From assembly GCA_020632665.1 (NCBI GenBank), contig JACKFC010000010.1:62001-126000 (forward strand): a stretch of DNA of 64,000 bases, written 5' to 3'. This DNA is from Deltaproteobacteria bacterium (GTDB lineage: Bacteria > Myxococcota_A > UBA9042). A program made the position numbers and the translations under genes. Each line of letters begins with the position of its first letter. Position 1 is the first letter of the stretch. The notes beneath the pieces are model-generated. The model worked only from the letters and a program-made list of their open reading frames with translations. It had not been told where the DNA came from and ran no database searches. Below, in pieces: positions 1-9,900 of the stretch.

Positions 1-615
1 GTAGGAGAGCGTCGGCGTGACGTGGTCCGGCACGCCCGGGATCGGCGGCAGCTCGGGCAGCTCCGCCGCTGCCAGCGCCCCCGCGGTCGTGCCGCCGTCG
101 GCGATGCCGAGCACGACGTTGCCGGCGTCGGCGATCGCCTTGGCGAGCTGCCGGTCGGCGTCGCGCAGGCCCGCCTGCAGGTCGAGATCGTCTGCCAGCG
201 TCTTGCCCTCGGGCGTGAGATCGAGGCCGTCGTCGCGCAGCCGGTCGGCGACCGAGAGCGCGAGCTCGACCTCGCCCTTGCTCGAGCGCTCGGGGAAGAA
301 GGCGTCGAGTGCGATGGCGGAGGGCTGGAATTGCGCGATCTGCCGCACCAGCCGGGCCCACATCAGGCGCGGGATCGGCCAGCGTTGGTCGAGGTCGCCG
401 AGCGAGCCGTCGTCGATGTCGACGAAGACGACCTCGTCGTCCACCGTCGCCCGCGGCAGCACGTCGCGGATCAGCAGGTCGTACACCGGCCGATCGGCCA
501 ACGTCGGGCCCTGCTCCAGCAGCGCCAGCAGCGTCGGCACGAAGGTGACCAACCCCAACGCCAAGCGGGCGACGCGGTAGCGGGTCGGTCGACGACTGGC
601 GGCCTGCTCGCTCAT
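1..615 (-). CDS. CHASE2-domain sensor protein (3' end beyond the window)
   Basis: The gene starts at ATG 613-615 and runs off the left edge with no stop, so only about 205 N-terminal residues are visible. A short basic N-terminus is followed by a hydrophobic segment (LALGLVTFVPTLLALL), then an extracytoplasmic region with the CHASE2 hallmark FVDIDDGSLGDL, RWPIPR and AIALDAFFPE around residues 62-108. CHASE2 is a periplasmic sensory domain usually followed by membrane helices and an output domain, often an adenylate/guanylate cyclase or a kinase; that output lies outside the window. It begins 5 bases after the FecR gene stop, with AAGGA upstream, so it is probably co-transcribed with the FecR and OmpA genes. 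The domain call is fairly secure; the output type is unknown. Confidence 0.8.
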   Translation of the reverse strand, partial: MSEQAASRRPTRYRVARLALGLVTFVPTLLALLEQGPTLADRPVYDLLIRDVLPRATVDDEVVFVDIDDGSLGDLDQRWPIPRLMWARLVRQIAQFQPSAIALDAFFPERSSKGEVELALSVADRLRDDGLDLTPEGKTLADDLDLQAGLRDADRQLAKAIADAGNVVLGIADGGTTAGALAAAELPELPPIPGVPDHVTPTLSY

Positions 616-620
616 GCGCT

Positions 621-1835
621 CTAGTCCTTGCCCGGCAGCACGAAGCTGAAGGTCTTGCTCGGCATCCCGACGAAGCCGTCGGCGTCGACCGGTGCCACGC
701 GCCAGAACCAGTGGCCGCCCGCGAGCGTCGCGGGGATGGCGAGCTCGTTCTTGCTGATGTCGAACGCGACCCGGCCGGTGGCGATCTCGCCGTCCCCGCC
801 GAACTCGACCTGGTAGCCCTTGGCGCCGTCGACGGCCTTCCAGCGCAGCACCGCGTCGCGGCGAATCGCGCCGAAGAGCGGCCCCTCGACCGAGGTCGCG
901 GGCAGCAGCTTGCGCGGCTTGCTGGGCACGCCCTTCTCGTCGACCTTGCTGGCCGTGCCGGCGACGACCATCACCTTCTCCTTGCTGCCGCTGGTGCCGG
1001 AGAGCTCGACCGCGCCCGTCACCGTCTCGACCGCCGTGGCCTCGGCCTTGCCGCCGCCGCCGACGCCGACGCGGAAACGGGTGCCGCGCACACCTGCGAC
1101 CGCGGTCCGGGTGACGACGTCGAAGCTGCTGCCCTTGCCGCGCGGCTCGGCGATGGCTTCGACCTTGCCCTTGATCAGGTCGATCCGGACGGCGCGCTTG
1201 AGGTCGCGGGTCAGCTCGACCCGACCGAGCTTGATCAGCGTATTCGGCAGCAGCGCGACGAAGCTGCCGTCGGCGAGGGCGAGGCGGGCGACTGCGCCGG
1301 CGGCCGTCTGGACGTGGTCGCCCTGGGTGAGCTTGCTGCCCTTGCTGGTGTTCTCCAGCGCCTTCGGATCGGCTCCCGCGACGACCGCGCCGGTCATCGC
1401 CTGGATCAGCGCGACCGGGCGCGGCTGCGGCTCGCGGTACGCGATCTCGACCGTCGGTGTGCTGCCGGCCGGCCCGGTCGGCACGATCGTCGAGATGCGG
1501 GCCTGTGGCACGCCGGACGCGGCGATGACCTTGGCCCATTCTGCCGCGATCTTCGCACCGTCGCCGCGGCGATCACTCGGCACGCGCGCCGCCACCGTCA
1601 CCGAGCGCAGCCGCGGCCTCGCCTTCAGCGCGGCGGCCACAGCGGTGGCGCAATTCAGGTCGTTGCCGAGCAGCGGCGCCTTCGCCGGCAGGGGTTGCTT
1701 GGTCTGCACCTTGCCGTCTTCGAGCTGCACGCCGCCGCACGGCGCAGCGGCCTGCGCGAAGCCTGCGGTCGTGAGCAACGCGGCGAACGTCAGCGCGGTC
1801 AGACCCGTCCGCCGGCCTTGGATGTCGAGCCTCAT
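621..1835 (-). CDS. FecR-domain secreted protein
   Basis: 404 aa. Residues 1-29 are a Sec signal peptide (hydrophobic core ending AGFAQA), so the protein is exported. A FecR-type beta domain spans roughly residues 150-290: a TQGDHVQTAAGAVARLAL start, LPNTLIKLG, and the typical TAVAGVRGTRFRV segment. The C-terminal 90 residues (VLRWKAVDGAKGYQVEF) look like a fibronectin-type or FecR-associated beta sandwich. It lacks the N-terminal FecR cytoplasmic and transmembrane parts of siderophore regulators, so it is a periplasmic FecR-like protein rather than an anti-sigma factor. Its ATG overlaps the stop of the upstream OmpA gene (ATGA), and the CHASE2 gene follows 5 bases after its stop. FecR-like and CHASE2 genes are commonly paired in proteobacteria, which suggests a shared envelope-sensing role. 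Confidence 0.85.
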   Translation of the reverse strand: MRLDIQGRRTGLTALTFAALLTTAGFAQAAAPCGGVQLEDGKVQTKQPLPAKAPLLGNDLNCATAVAAALKARPRLRSVTVAARVPSDRRGDGAKIAAEWAKVIAASGVPQARISTIVPTGPAGSTPTVEIAYREPQPRPVALIQAMTGAVVAGADPKALENTSKGSKLTQGDHVQTAAGAVARLALADGSFVALLPNTLIKLGRVELTRDLKRAVRIDLIKGKVEAIAEPRGKGSSFDVVTRTAVAGVRGTRFRVGVGGGGKAEATAVETVTGAVELSGTSGSKEKVMVVAGTASKVDEKGVPSKPRKLLPATSVEGPLFGAIRRDAVLRWKAVDGAKGYQVEFGGDGEIATGRVAFDISKNELAIPATLAGGHWFWRVAPVDADGFVGMPSKTFSFVLPGKD

Positions 1836-3826
1836 GGCTTGTTCTCCTCGTCCGCGGCGCGTTCGCGGCGGACCTCCTCGTCGTCACCGGGTACCAGGTT
1901 GAACTCGACGCGTCGGTTTGCCGCGCGGCCCTTCTCGGTGGCGTTGTTCGCCACCGGTTTTTCCGGACCATAGCCGCGGGCGCGAATTCGCCCGCCCGCC
2001 GCACCGTGCAGCACGAGCCAGGCTCGGACGGATTCGGCGCGCAGCAGCGAGAGCATCTTGTTCCGGTCCCGGTTGCCCTTGTTGTCGGTATGCCCGGCGA
2101 TCTCGACCCGGATCGACGGGAAGCGCTGCAGGACGTCGAGCAAGTGGCGCAGCACCGGCTCGGATTCTGGCAGAATCCGCGCAGAGTTGTTGCCAAAAGT
2201 CAGACCCTCGATGCGACCGATCCGGTCGAGCAGCGGCTTGGGCAGCTCGTCCGGGCAGCCGTCTTCGTCCTCGAAGCCGTTGTGGGTCTCGCCGACGAGC
2301 CGGCACTTGTCTTCCGTGTCGGGGATGCCGTCGCGATCGTCGTCCAGATCCGGGCAGCCGTCGGCGTCCTCGAAGCCGTCGAAATCTTCGGCCTCCGAGG
2401 GGCAGACGTCCTCGTCGCGGTCCAAGCCGTCGCCGTCGTCGTCGCCCGCGCTGATCAGCGGCGGCAACGCGCCCTTGGCCAGCGGCAGCGGCTCGGGCAG
2501 GACGGTCAACGTCGCCTCCTTCGCCAGCGGTGTGCCCTTCTCGATGCGCTGCGCCTTCTCCGGCACGATCGCCACCGGTTCGCCACCCTTCTCCTTCGGC
2601 TCGGCGTAGCGCGTCTTGTGGTAGCGCACCACCTGCGTCGGGTCCTCCGGGCAGCCGTCTTCGTCGCGGACGCCGTTGTGGGTCTCCGGCTCGTAGGGGC
2701 AGAGGTCCGCGTCGTCCGGGATGCCGTCCTGATCGTTGTCCGGGTCGGGGCAGCCGTCGCCATCCTCGAAGCCGTCGACATCCTCGGGCTCCGCCGGGCA
2801 GACGTCGTCGTCACGGTCGATGCCGTCGCCGTCGTCGTCGCCCGCGCTGACCAGTGGCGGCAGCGCGTCTTCGGCCAGCGGCGCGGCCTCGCCGAGGTCG
2901 TCGAGCGCCTTCTCGCCGGCCGTCTTGGTCACGGGCGCGGGCGGCGCGACGGGCTTTGGCTCGACCTTCTGCTCCGCGTCGGCCTTCTTCGCGGGCAACT
3001 TGGCCTTCACCTCGCCCTTCTCCTCGACGTAGCGGGTCTTGTGGTAGCGCAGCGCGATGGTCGGGTGCTCCGGGCAGCCGTCGTCGTCGCGAACGTCGTT
3101 GAAGGTTTCGGCTTCGAACGGGCAGCGGTCTTCGTCGTCGGGGATGCCGTCGTGATCGCTGTCTTCCTTCGCGTAGTCGGCTTCGCCGAAGCGCCAAGCC
3201 AAGCCGAGCGTCGCCTCTTGATCGAGCGAGATGCTCGCGCCCTCCTCGCTGCTGCCCGTCAGCGCCACCCGCACATCGGCCCGCAGCCGCAGCCGCTGCC
3301 ATAGCGCCATCTCGACGCCGACGCCGAAATGCGAGAATGCGTCGGTATCTTCGGACGCCGTCGTCACCACATCGGGGAAGGTCGACATCGCGCCGGCGCC
3401 GGCCATGCCGAGGAGCGTGACGCTGCCGATCGGCACCCGCCCGATCAGCTGTGCGCGGCCGGTGAGCAGCGTCACCGCCGACTCCGAGAGCGTGATGCCC
3501 TGGTGCACCGTCATGATCGACGAGCCGGCGGCGGCTTCGACCTCGACGCCGGCGTAGCGCCACAGCCAGAACGTGCCGCGCAGACCGTAGAGCGCCGTAT
3601 CGTTGATGCCTCGCGCAAGGCCCTCGGGTTGGCCCAGCTCGTTCTTCACCGAGAAGAGGTGCAGCGCAGCGAAGGCCGAGACGTCGCGCTCCGTGGCGCT
3701 CGCGGAGCCGACGCCGAGGACGGGCGAGATCAGCGCCACGGCGCAAGCGATCGCTGCCAACACTCCGATTCGACGGCATTTGTCGGCGCCGGGCGCCCGC
3801 CCTGGTTGTCTCTTGAAAAGACACAT
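1832..3826 (-). CDS. OmpA-family outer-membrane protein with thrombospondin type 3 repeats
   Basis: About 664 aa from ATG 3826. An in-frame start at 3892 would put a non-secretory stretch in front of the signal peptide, so 3826 is preferred. A signal peptide ends near residue 45 (VLGVGSASA). Then comes an OmpA-like beta-barrel region (about 46-205) with alternating amphipathic strands, and several Asp-rich calcium-binding thrombospondin type 3 repeats (DSDHDGIPDDEDRCP, DNDQDGIPDDADLCP, DDDRDGIPDTEDKC). A segment beginning RYHKTRY occurs twice, showing internal duplication. The C-terminal OmpA peptidoglycan-binding domain carries VEIAGHTDNKGNRDRN and the terminal RRVEF. It probably links the outer membrane to peptidoglycan. 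It is the first gene of an apparent three-gene operon with the FecR and CHASE2 genes. Confidence 0.9.
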   Translation of the reverse strand: MCLFKRQPGRAPGADKCRRIGVLAAIACAVALISPVLGVGSASATERDVSAFAALHLFSVKNELGQPEGLARGINDTALYGLRGTFWLWRYAGVEVEAAAGSSIMTVHQGITLSESAVTLLTGRAQLIGRVPIGSVTLLGMAGAGAMSTFPDVVTTASEDTDAFSHFGVGVEMALWQRLRLRADVRVALTGSSEEGASISLDQEATLGLAWRFGEADYAKEDSDHDGIPDDEDRCPFEAETFNDVRDDDGCPEHPTIALRYHKTRYVEEKGEVKAKLPAKKADAEQKVEPKPVAPPAPVTKTAGEKALDDLGEAAPLAEDALPPLVSAGDDDGDGIDRDDDVCPAEPEDVDGFEDGDGCPDPDNDQDGIPDDADLCPYEPETHNGVRDEDGCPEDPTQVVRYHKTRYAEPKEKGGEPVAIVPEKAQRIEKGTPLAKEATLTVLPEPLPLAKGALPPLISAGDDDGDGLDRDEDVCPSEAEDFDGFEDADGCPDLDDDRDGIPDTEDKCRLVGETHNGFEDEDGCPDELPKPLLDRIGRIEGLTFGNNSARILPESEPVLRHLLDVLQRFPSIRVEIAGHTDNKGNRDRNKMLSLLRAESVRAWLVLHGAAGGRIRARGYGPEKPVANNATEKGRAANRRVEFNLVPGDDEEVRRERAADEENKP

Positions 3827-3941
3827 GGGCCGGAGTGTGCCACCGAGCGGGATGGTACTCAATCGCTGCGGCGGGCCGAAATTGCCTTTCACCGTGCCGG
3901 ATAGGGCCTGTCCGATCCGCCCTCGACGGCGGCCCGCCGAC

Positions 3942-6900
3942 CTACTTCACGCGGCCCCAGACCTCGAGCTCGGAGAGGCTCCAGCTGTTGTACACGCCGA
4001 AGAGCTGCGACTGGCAGGTCGCCGAGCCCTTGGTGCCGACGACACAGTCGTAGGCGTAGCCGAGCTGGGAGTAGCCCGTCGTCATATTCGACTTCACGTG
4101 CAGATCGTGGCCATTGCCCCAGGTCGGGCCATAGCTGGGGCTGTTGTACTGTGCAGAGCTGTTTCCACCGGTGTGCACCACGCCACTGCCCAACCGGGTG
4201 AGAAAGCCCCCCGTGCCAGCCTGGTAGCCACCTCCAGAGGTCTTCGTGGGCAGATAGCCGGCGACGCGCTTGGCGCCACCGCTGGTGGACATCAGCACCA
4301 ACGAAGACGCGTAGCCGTCACACTTGCTGTGCCAGGTCGCCGCCGATGCGCCGTCGACGCTCTTGCGGTAGCAGAGCTCGAATGTACCGGGTCCGTCCGG
4401 GATCAAGGCCGCCAGTGCCTTGGCGTCTTCGCTCGTGGCGATCGTGCTGCCCGTGAGCAGCTGAACTTTGCATTGGTTGCTGCACGCGTCGTCGTCGACC
4501 TCGTTGCCGTCGTCGCACTCTTCGCCGGTCTGCAGCACCCCGTTGCCGCAGACCACTGCCGGCGTGCAGCCCGCGATCGGCGCGAAGACGCAGAGGCCCG
4601 TCTTGCCGTCGCAGCTATCGATGGTGCACTCGTTCTTGTCGGCGCAGGTCATCGCCGTGCCGGCGCTGCACGAACCACTGCTGCATGCACGGCCGACCTC
4701 GCAGAGCTTGCCGTCTTCGGCGCAGGGCATCCCGTCCGGCGCCGGGCTCTGCTTGCAGCCGGTCTGGGCGTCGCAGCTGCCGACCGTGCAGGGGTTGCCG
4801 TCCTCGCAGGCGGGGAAGAGGCCGACGATGCGGCGCACGACCACGACGTCGCCGAGGAAGAGGTCGCCGCCGGCGCCGAGCGAGAGGCCGCGCGGCGAGG
4901 CCAACGAAGCGGACGAGGCCGGTCCCACCGTGCGGGCGTTGGTGCCCGAGCCTGCCAGCGTGCTCACCAAGCCCGCGTCGATCATCCGCAGCCGCCGCGC
5001 CGAGACGTCGGTGACGAAGAGCCGCCCGCTCGCGTCGGCGACGATATCGTTGGTCGTACCGAACTGCGCCGAGGTGCCGGCCCCGTCGACGAAGCCGGAT
5101 TGGCCCGAGCCGGCGACCGTCGTCACGGTGCCGTCCTGGGTGACCTTGCGGATCCGGTAGTTGCCACGGTCGGCGACGTAGAGGTTGCCGTCGGCTCCGA
5201 TCGCGACGTCGCGCGGCGAGTTGAAGCGCGCCGAGCTGCCAGGGCCGTCGACGAAGCCCGCGGTGCCGCTGCCGGCGAGCGTGCTGACCTTGGCATCCGC
5301 CGCGATGACGCGGATGCGGTGGTTGCTGTAGTCGGCGACGAAGGCCTCGCCGGTCGCGTCGACACAGTCGATGCCATTCTCACCGCTGCCGAAGCGCGCC
5401 TGCAGGCCGGGTCCGTCGAGGTAGCCGTTGCTGCCGTCGCCGGCGATGGTGCTGACCTTGCCGCCGACGATGCTGCGGAACGAGCGGAAGCTATTGTCGA
5501 AGAAGCGCACGCCGCCGTAGGTGGCGCAGAGCGCCCGCGGCCCCGAGGTCCGCGCGTCGGCGAGCGGTCCGTCGACCACCGCCGCGTTGCCGCCGACCAC
5601 GGTCGTCACGACGCCGGCCTCGGTGATCGTCCCGATCCGATGCGAGCTAATGTCGGCGAACCAGAGCTTGCCGTCAGGGGCGCGGTCGAGGTCGTAGACG
5701 TTCTTGAACCGCGCCAACTCACCCGTGTCGTCGACCGTGCCGGAGGCGTTGGCCCCGGCGAGCGGCAAGACCAACCCGGCGCTGGTGTGGCAGCTCCCCT
5801 CCCAGCAGCGCTCGCCCTCGGTGCAGACCTTGCCGTCGTCGCAGGCCGCGATGTTGTCGAGGTGGCTGCACAGGCCCGAGAGCGGGTCGCAGCCGTCGTC
5901 GGTGCAGACCTTGCCGTCGTTGCAATCCTTCGCCGTGCCCTTGCAGCCACCGCTGGCGCAGGCGTCGTTCGTGGTGCAGGCGTCTGCGTCGTCGCAGCTC
6001 GCGCCCGCCAGCGCCGGCGTGTGCGAACAGGCACCGGACGCGGCGGCGCAGGCGTCGACCGTGCAGGGGTCACCGTCGTCGCAGAAGACCGGGCCGCCGG
6101 CGATTTTGCGCAACACGCGGTTGCCGCTGTCCATCACGTAGGTCGCGCCGTCGGGCCCGACCGCCGCCGCCGCCGCGGTGCTCCATTGGCTGTAGGGCAG
6201 GATGCCGTCGTAGTGGCCCGCGGCCGACTCGGTCAGCGTCGTGACCTTGCCCTCGCGCAGCTCGCGAATACCGGACAGGCCGCTGTAGCTCATCGGCATC
6301 CAGACCGAGCCGTCAGGCCGGGCCAAGTAGCCCCAGCACGAGCCCAGCTTCGCCGAGCTCGCCGGCCCGTCTTCCCAGCCGCCGCTGCCCGATCCCGCGA
6401 GCGTCGTGACCTTGCCGTCGGCCGAGAGCCTGCGCAGGCGCAGCGCCCCGGTGTCGAGGAAGACGAGGTTGCCCTTGCCGTCGTAGGCGACCGCTCCCGG
6501 CGTGTGCAGCTGTGCGCTCGCCGCCGGGCCGTCGGCGTAGCCGGCCGTGCCGTCGCCGCAGAGGGTGCTGACCGTGCCGTCGGCGAGGACGCGACGCAGC
6601 CGGTGGTTGCCCGCGTCGGCGACGACGAGGCGGCCGTGGCCATCATGCACCAGCCCGCGCGGCGTGTTGAAGCGCGCCTGCCAGCCGGCCCCGTCGGCGT
6701 AGCCTGCCGATCCGTTGCCCGCCGGCGTGCTGACCGTTCCTCCCTCGAGCTTGCGGACGCGGTGGTTGCTCGTGTCGGCGATCCAGACCTGCGATCCGAC
6801 GACCGCCACGCCCCAAGGTGCGTTGAAGCGCGCGGTCGCGGCGTCGCCGTCGGTGTAGCCCGCAGAGCCGTTGCCGGCCACGGTCGCGAGCTTGCCCGTC

Positions 6901-9900
6901 TTGCGGTCCCAGGTGCGGATCCGATGGCCGCCGTAGCTGGAGAAGTAGAGCAGGTCGCCGGCGAAGGCCATGCCGTAGGAGGTATTCATGGTGCCGGTGC
7001 CGACGTCGCCGTCGAGATCGCCCGAGGTGCCGACCTTGCCAGCCACGGTCGAGACCACCGGCGTCTTGCTGCCGCAGGTGCCGGCCCAGCAGACCTCGCC
7101 GCTGGTGCAGGCGTCGCCGTCGTCACAGACCTTGAACGGCGTCGGGTGCAGGCAGGTGCCGTCGGTCGGGTCGCAGAGGTCGACGCTGCAGCTATTGCCG
7201 TCGTCGCAGCTCTTCGCCGTGCCAGCGCAGACGCCAGCGCTCGAGCAGGCGCTCGACGCCGTGCAGGCGGTGCCGTCGTCGCAGCTCTTGCCCACGTTCA
7301 CGGCGGTGTGGACGCACGCACCGGTCTTGCTGTCGCAGCTATCCTTGCCGCAGGCGTCGCCGTCTTCGCAATAGACCGCGGTGCGCTGGAGCCGCCGCAT
7401 CCGCTTCGAGCCGCCGTCGCCGAGCAGCAGCCCACCGTCGGGCATCACCACCAGGCCGCGCGGGTAGCTGATCGTGGCGACGTTGGCGGCGCCGTCGTTG
7501 GAGCTGTTGCTGCCGGTGCCGACCAGCGTCGCGACGGTGCCCTCGGGCGAGAGCGAGCGGACGCGGTGGTTGGTCTCGTCGGCGATGAAGAGCATCCCGT
7601 CCGAGCGCAGCGAGAGGAAGCGGGGCGAGCCGAAGCTGGCGCTGGTGCCCGGGCCATCCTGGGCGCCGTTGCTGCCCGAGCCGGCGACGGTCGTGACCTG
7701 GCCGCCGATGATCTTGCGGATCCGTCGATTGCCGGTGTCCGCGACGTAGATGGCGTCGGCACTGCAGGCGACGTCGCCCGGGCTGCTGAACCCGGCGCTG
7801 CTGCCGGCGCCGTCGACGAAGGCTGCGGTGCCCGAACCGGCGATGGTCGTCACCTTGCCGTCCGGGGCGACCATGCGGATCCGCTGATTGCCGGTGTCGG
7901 CGACCACGAGCGCGCCGTCTGGGCAGAGCGTGATGCCCATCTGCGACTTGAACTGCGCTTGCTCCCCGGACCCGTCGAGGTAGCCGCTGACCGAGCCGGC
8001 GAAGGTGCTGACGGTCTTGCTCGCGTCGAGCCGGCGGATGCGGTGGTTGCCGTAGTCCGAGACGTAGATCCGGCCGATCCGGTCGGCCTCGACCGCGAAC
8101 GGGGTGTTGAACCGCGCCTTGTCGAGCGGCCCGTCGAGCAGGCCCTTCACGCCGCCGGCCACGGTGGCGACGTTGCCGTCCTTGTCCATGGTGCGGATGG
8201 TGTGGTTGGCCGAGTCGGCGATCCAAGCCAGGCCCGCGCCGTCGAGCGTGACGTCATAGGTGTCGGCGAATTTCGCGGCCGTTCCCTTGCCGTCGACGTT
8301 GCCGCTGCTGCTGCCGGCGACAGTGCTGAGCAGGTCGAAGCCCGGCACGCATTTGCCGAGCTCGCAGCGGTCGAGATCGGTGCATTTGTCGCCGTCGTCG
8401 CAGCTGCCGGTATTCGGCGCGAAGAGGCATTCGCCGCTGCCGGCGTCGCAGCTATCGTCGGTGCAGACGTTGCTGTCGTCGCAGACCGTGGCCTTGCCGG
8501 CGCAAGTGCCCTGGGCGTCGCAGGCGTCGTTCTTGGTGCAGAGCAGGCCGTCGCTGCACGCAGCGCCCGCTGCGAGCGGCGTGTAGGTGCAGGTGCCCGT
8601 CTTGCTGTCGCAGACGTCCTTGGTGCAGGGCTTGCCGTCGTCGCATTCGACCAGGTTGAGGGCCACGGCGCGGAGGCGGTTGTTGCCGTAATCGGAGAAG
8701 CGCAGCGAGCCGTCCGCGAGGCGCAACAGGCCGTAGACGTTGTAGACCCGCGCCGATGCGCCGTCGCCGTCGACGAAGCCGGTGCTGTCGCCACCGGCGA
8801 TGGTGAAGACTTCCTCGCCGACGACGCGGCGGATGCGCCGCTCGCTGCCGATGATCAGGCCGCTCGGTCCGGCGAGAATCCGATAGGGATTGCGGATGGT
8901 CGCCACGCTGACGGCGCCATCGACGTCGGCGGCGCTGCCGTTGCCGAAGAGTGTGGTCACCGCGCCATCGAGCGTGACCCGGCGGATCCGCTGGTTGCCG
9001 GTGTCTGCGACCCAAATCACGCCGTCGCCGTCCACCGCGACACCGCTCGGCGAGTGGAACCGGGCGGCTGCGCCGGTGCCGTCGGTCGAGCCGCTCTGCC
9101 CAGGCGATCCGGCGAGGACCGTCGCCTTGCCGTCCAGCGTGATCAGCCGCACGACCCGGCTGCTGCTGTCGGCGACGACGATGCTGCCCGCACCGGCGTG
9201 CCACGCGATCCCGGTCGGGTAGTAGAGGTAGGTCGTCGAGCCGTTGCCGTAGAAGGGCGCGATCGTTCCCGCAGCGGGGTCGATCACGCGGATCCGGTGG
9301 TTGCTGCGGTCGGCGACGTAGAGCTTGCCGTCGCCGGCCCAGCAGAGGTCGTGCGGCGCCGAGAAGCGAGCGCTGCTCAACGCCCCGTCCTGATGGCCCT
9401 GCGTGCCCGAGCCGGCGTAGGTCTCCACGACCCCGGCGCTGGTCAAGCGGCGGATTCGGTGGTTGTTGGCGTCGGCGACCAAGATCGAGGAGCCGTCGCT
9501 GTCGAGCACCATCCCGGCCGGCAGGCCGAACTTCGCCGACGTTGCGGCGCCATCCTGGTAGCCCGACGTACCCGAGCCGGCGATCGTCGTCACCAACCCG
9601 CCGGGCGTCGCCGTACAGGTCCCGGAGATGCATTTGTCGCCCTTGCTGCAAACCGTCCCGTCGTCGCAGCTGCCGGACTTCGCGGCAAAGACGCACGCGC
9701 CGGTCTTGCTGTCGCAGCTATCGGTGGTGCACGTATTGCTGTCGTCGCAGACCTTGCTCGCGCCGTAGACGCACGCGGCGTCCTTGCAGCTATCCGGCGT
9801 ACAGGCGTCGTTGTCGCCACACGGCGAGAGATCGTAGCCGGTCGCGTCGAGCCTGCAGGTGCCGACCGCGGCGCCGACGCAGGCCTTCTCGCCCGGCGTG

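Noticed and set aside
3917..3935. A terminator hairpin between the 3110-aa lipoprotein gene and the OmpA gene
   Set aside because: Only a 5-bp stem could be found and no T run follows it, which is not above background for this GC content.
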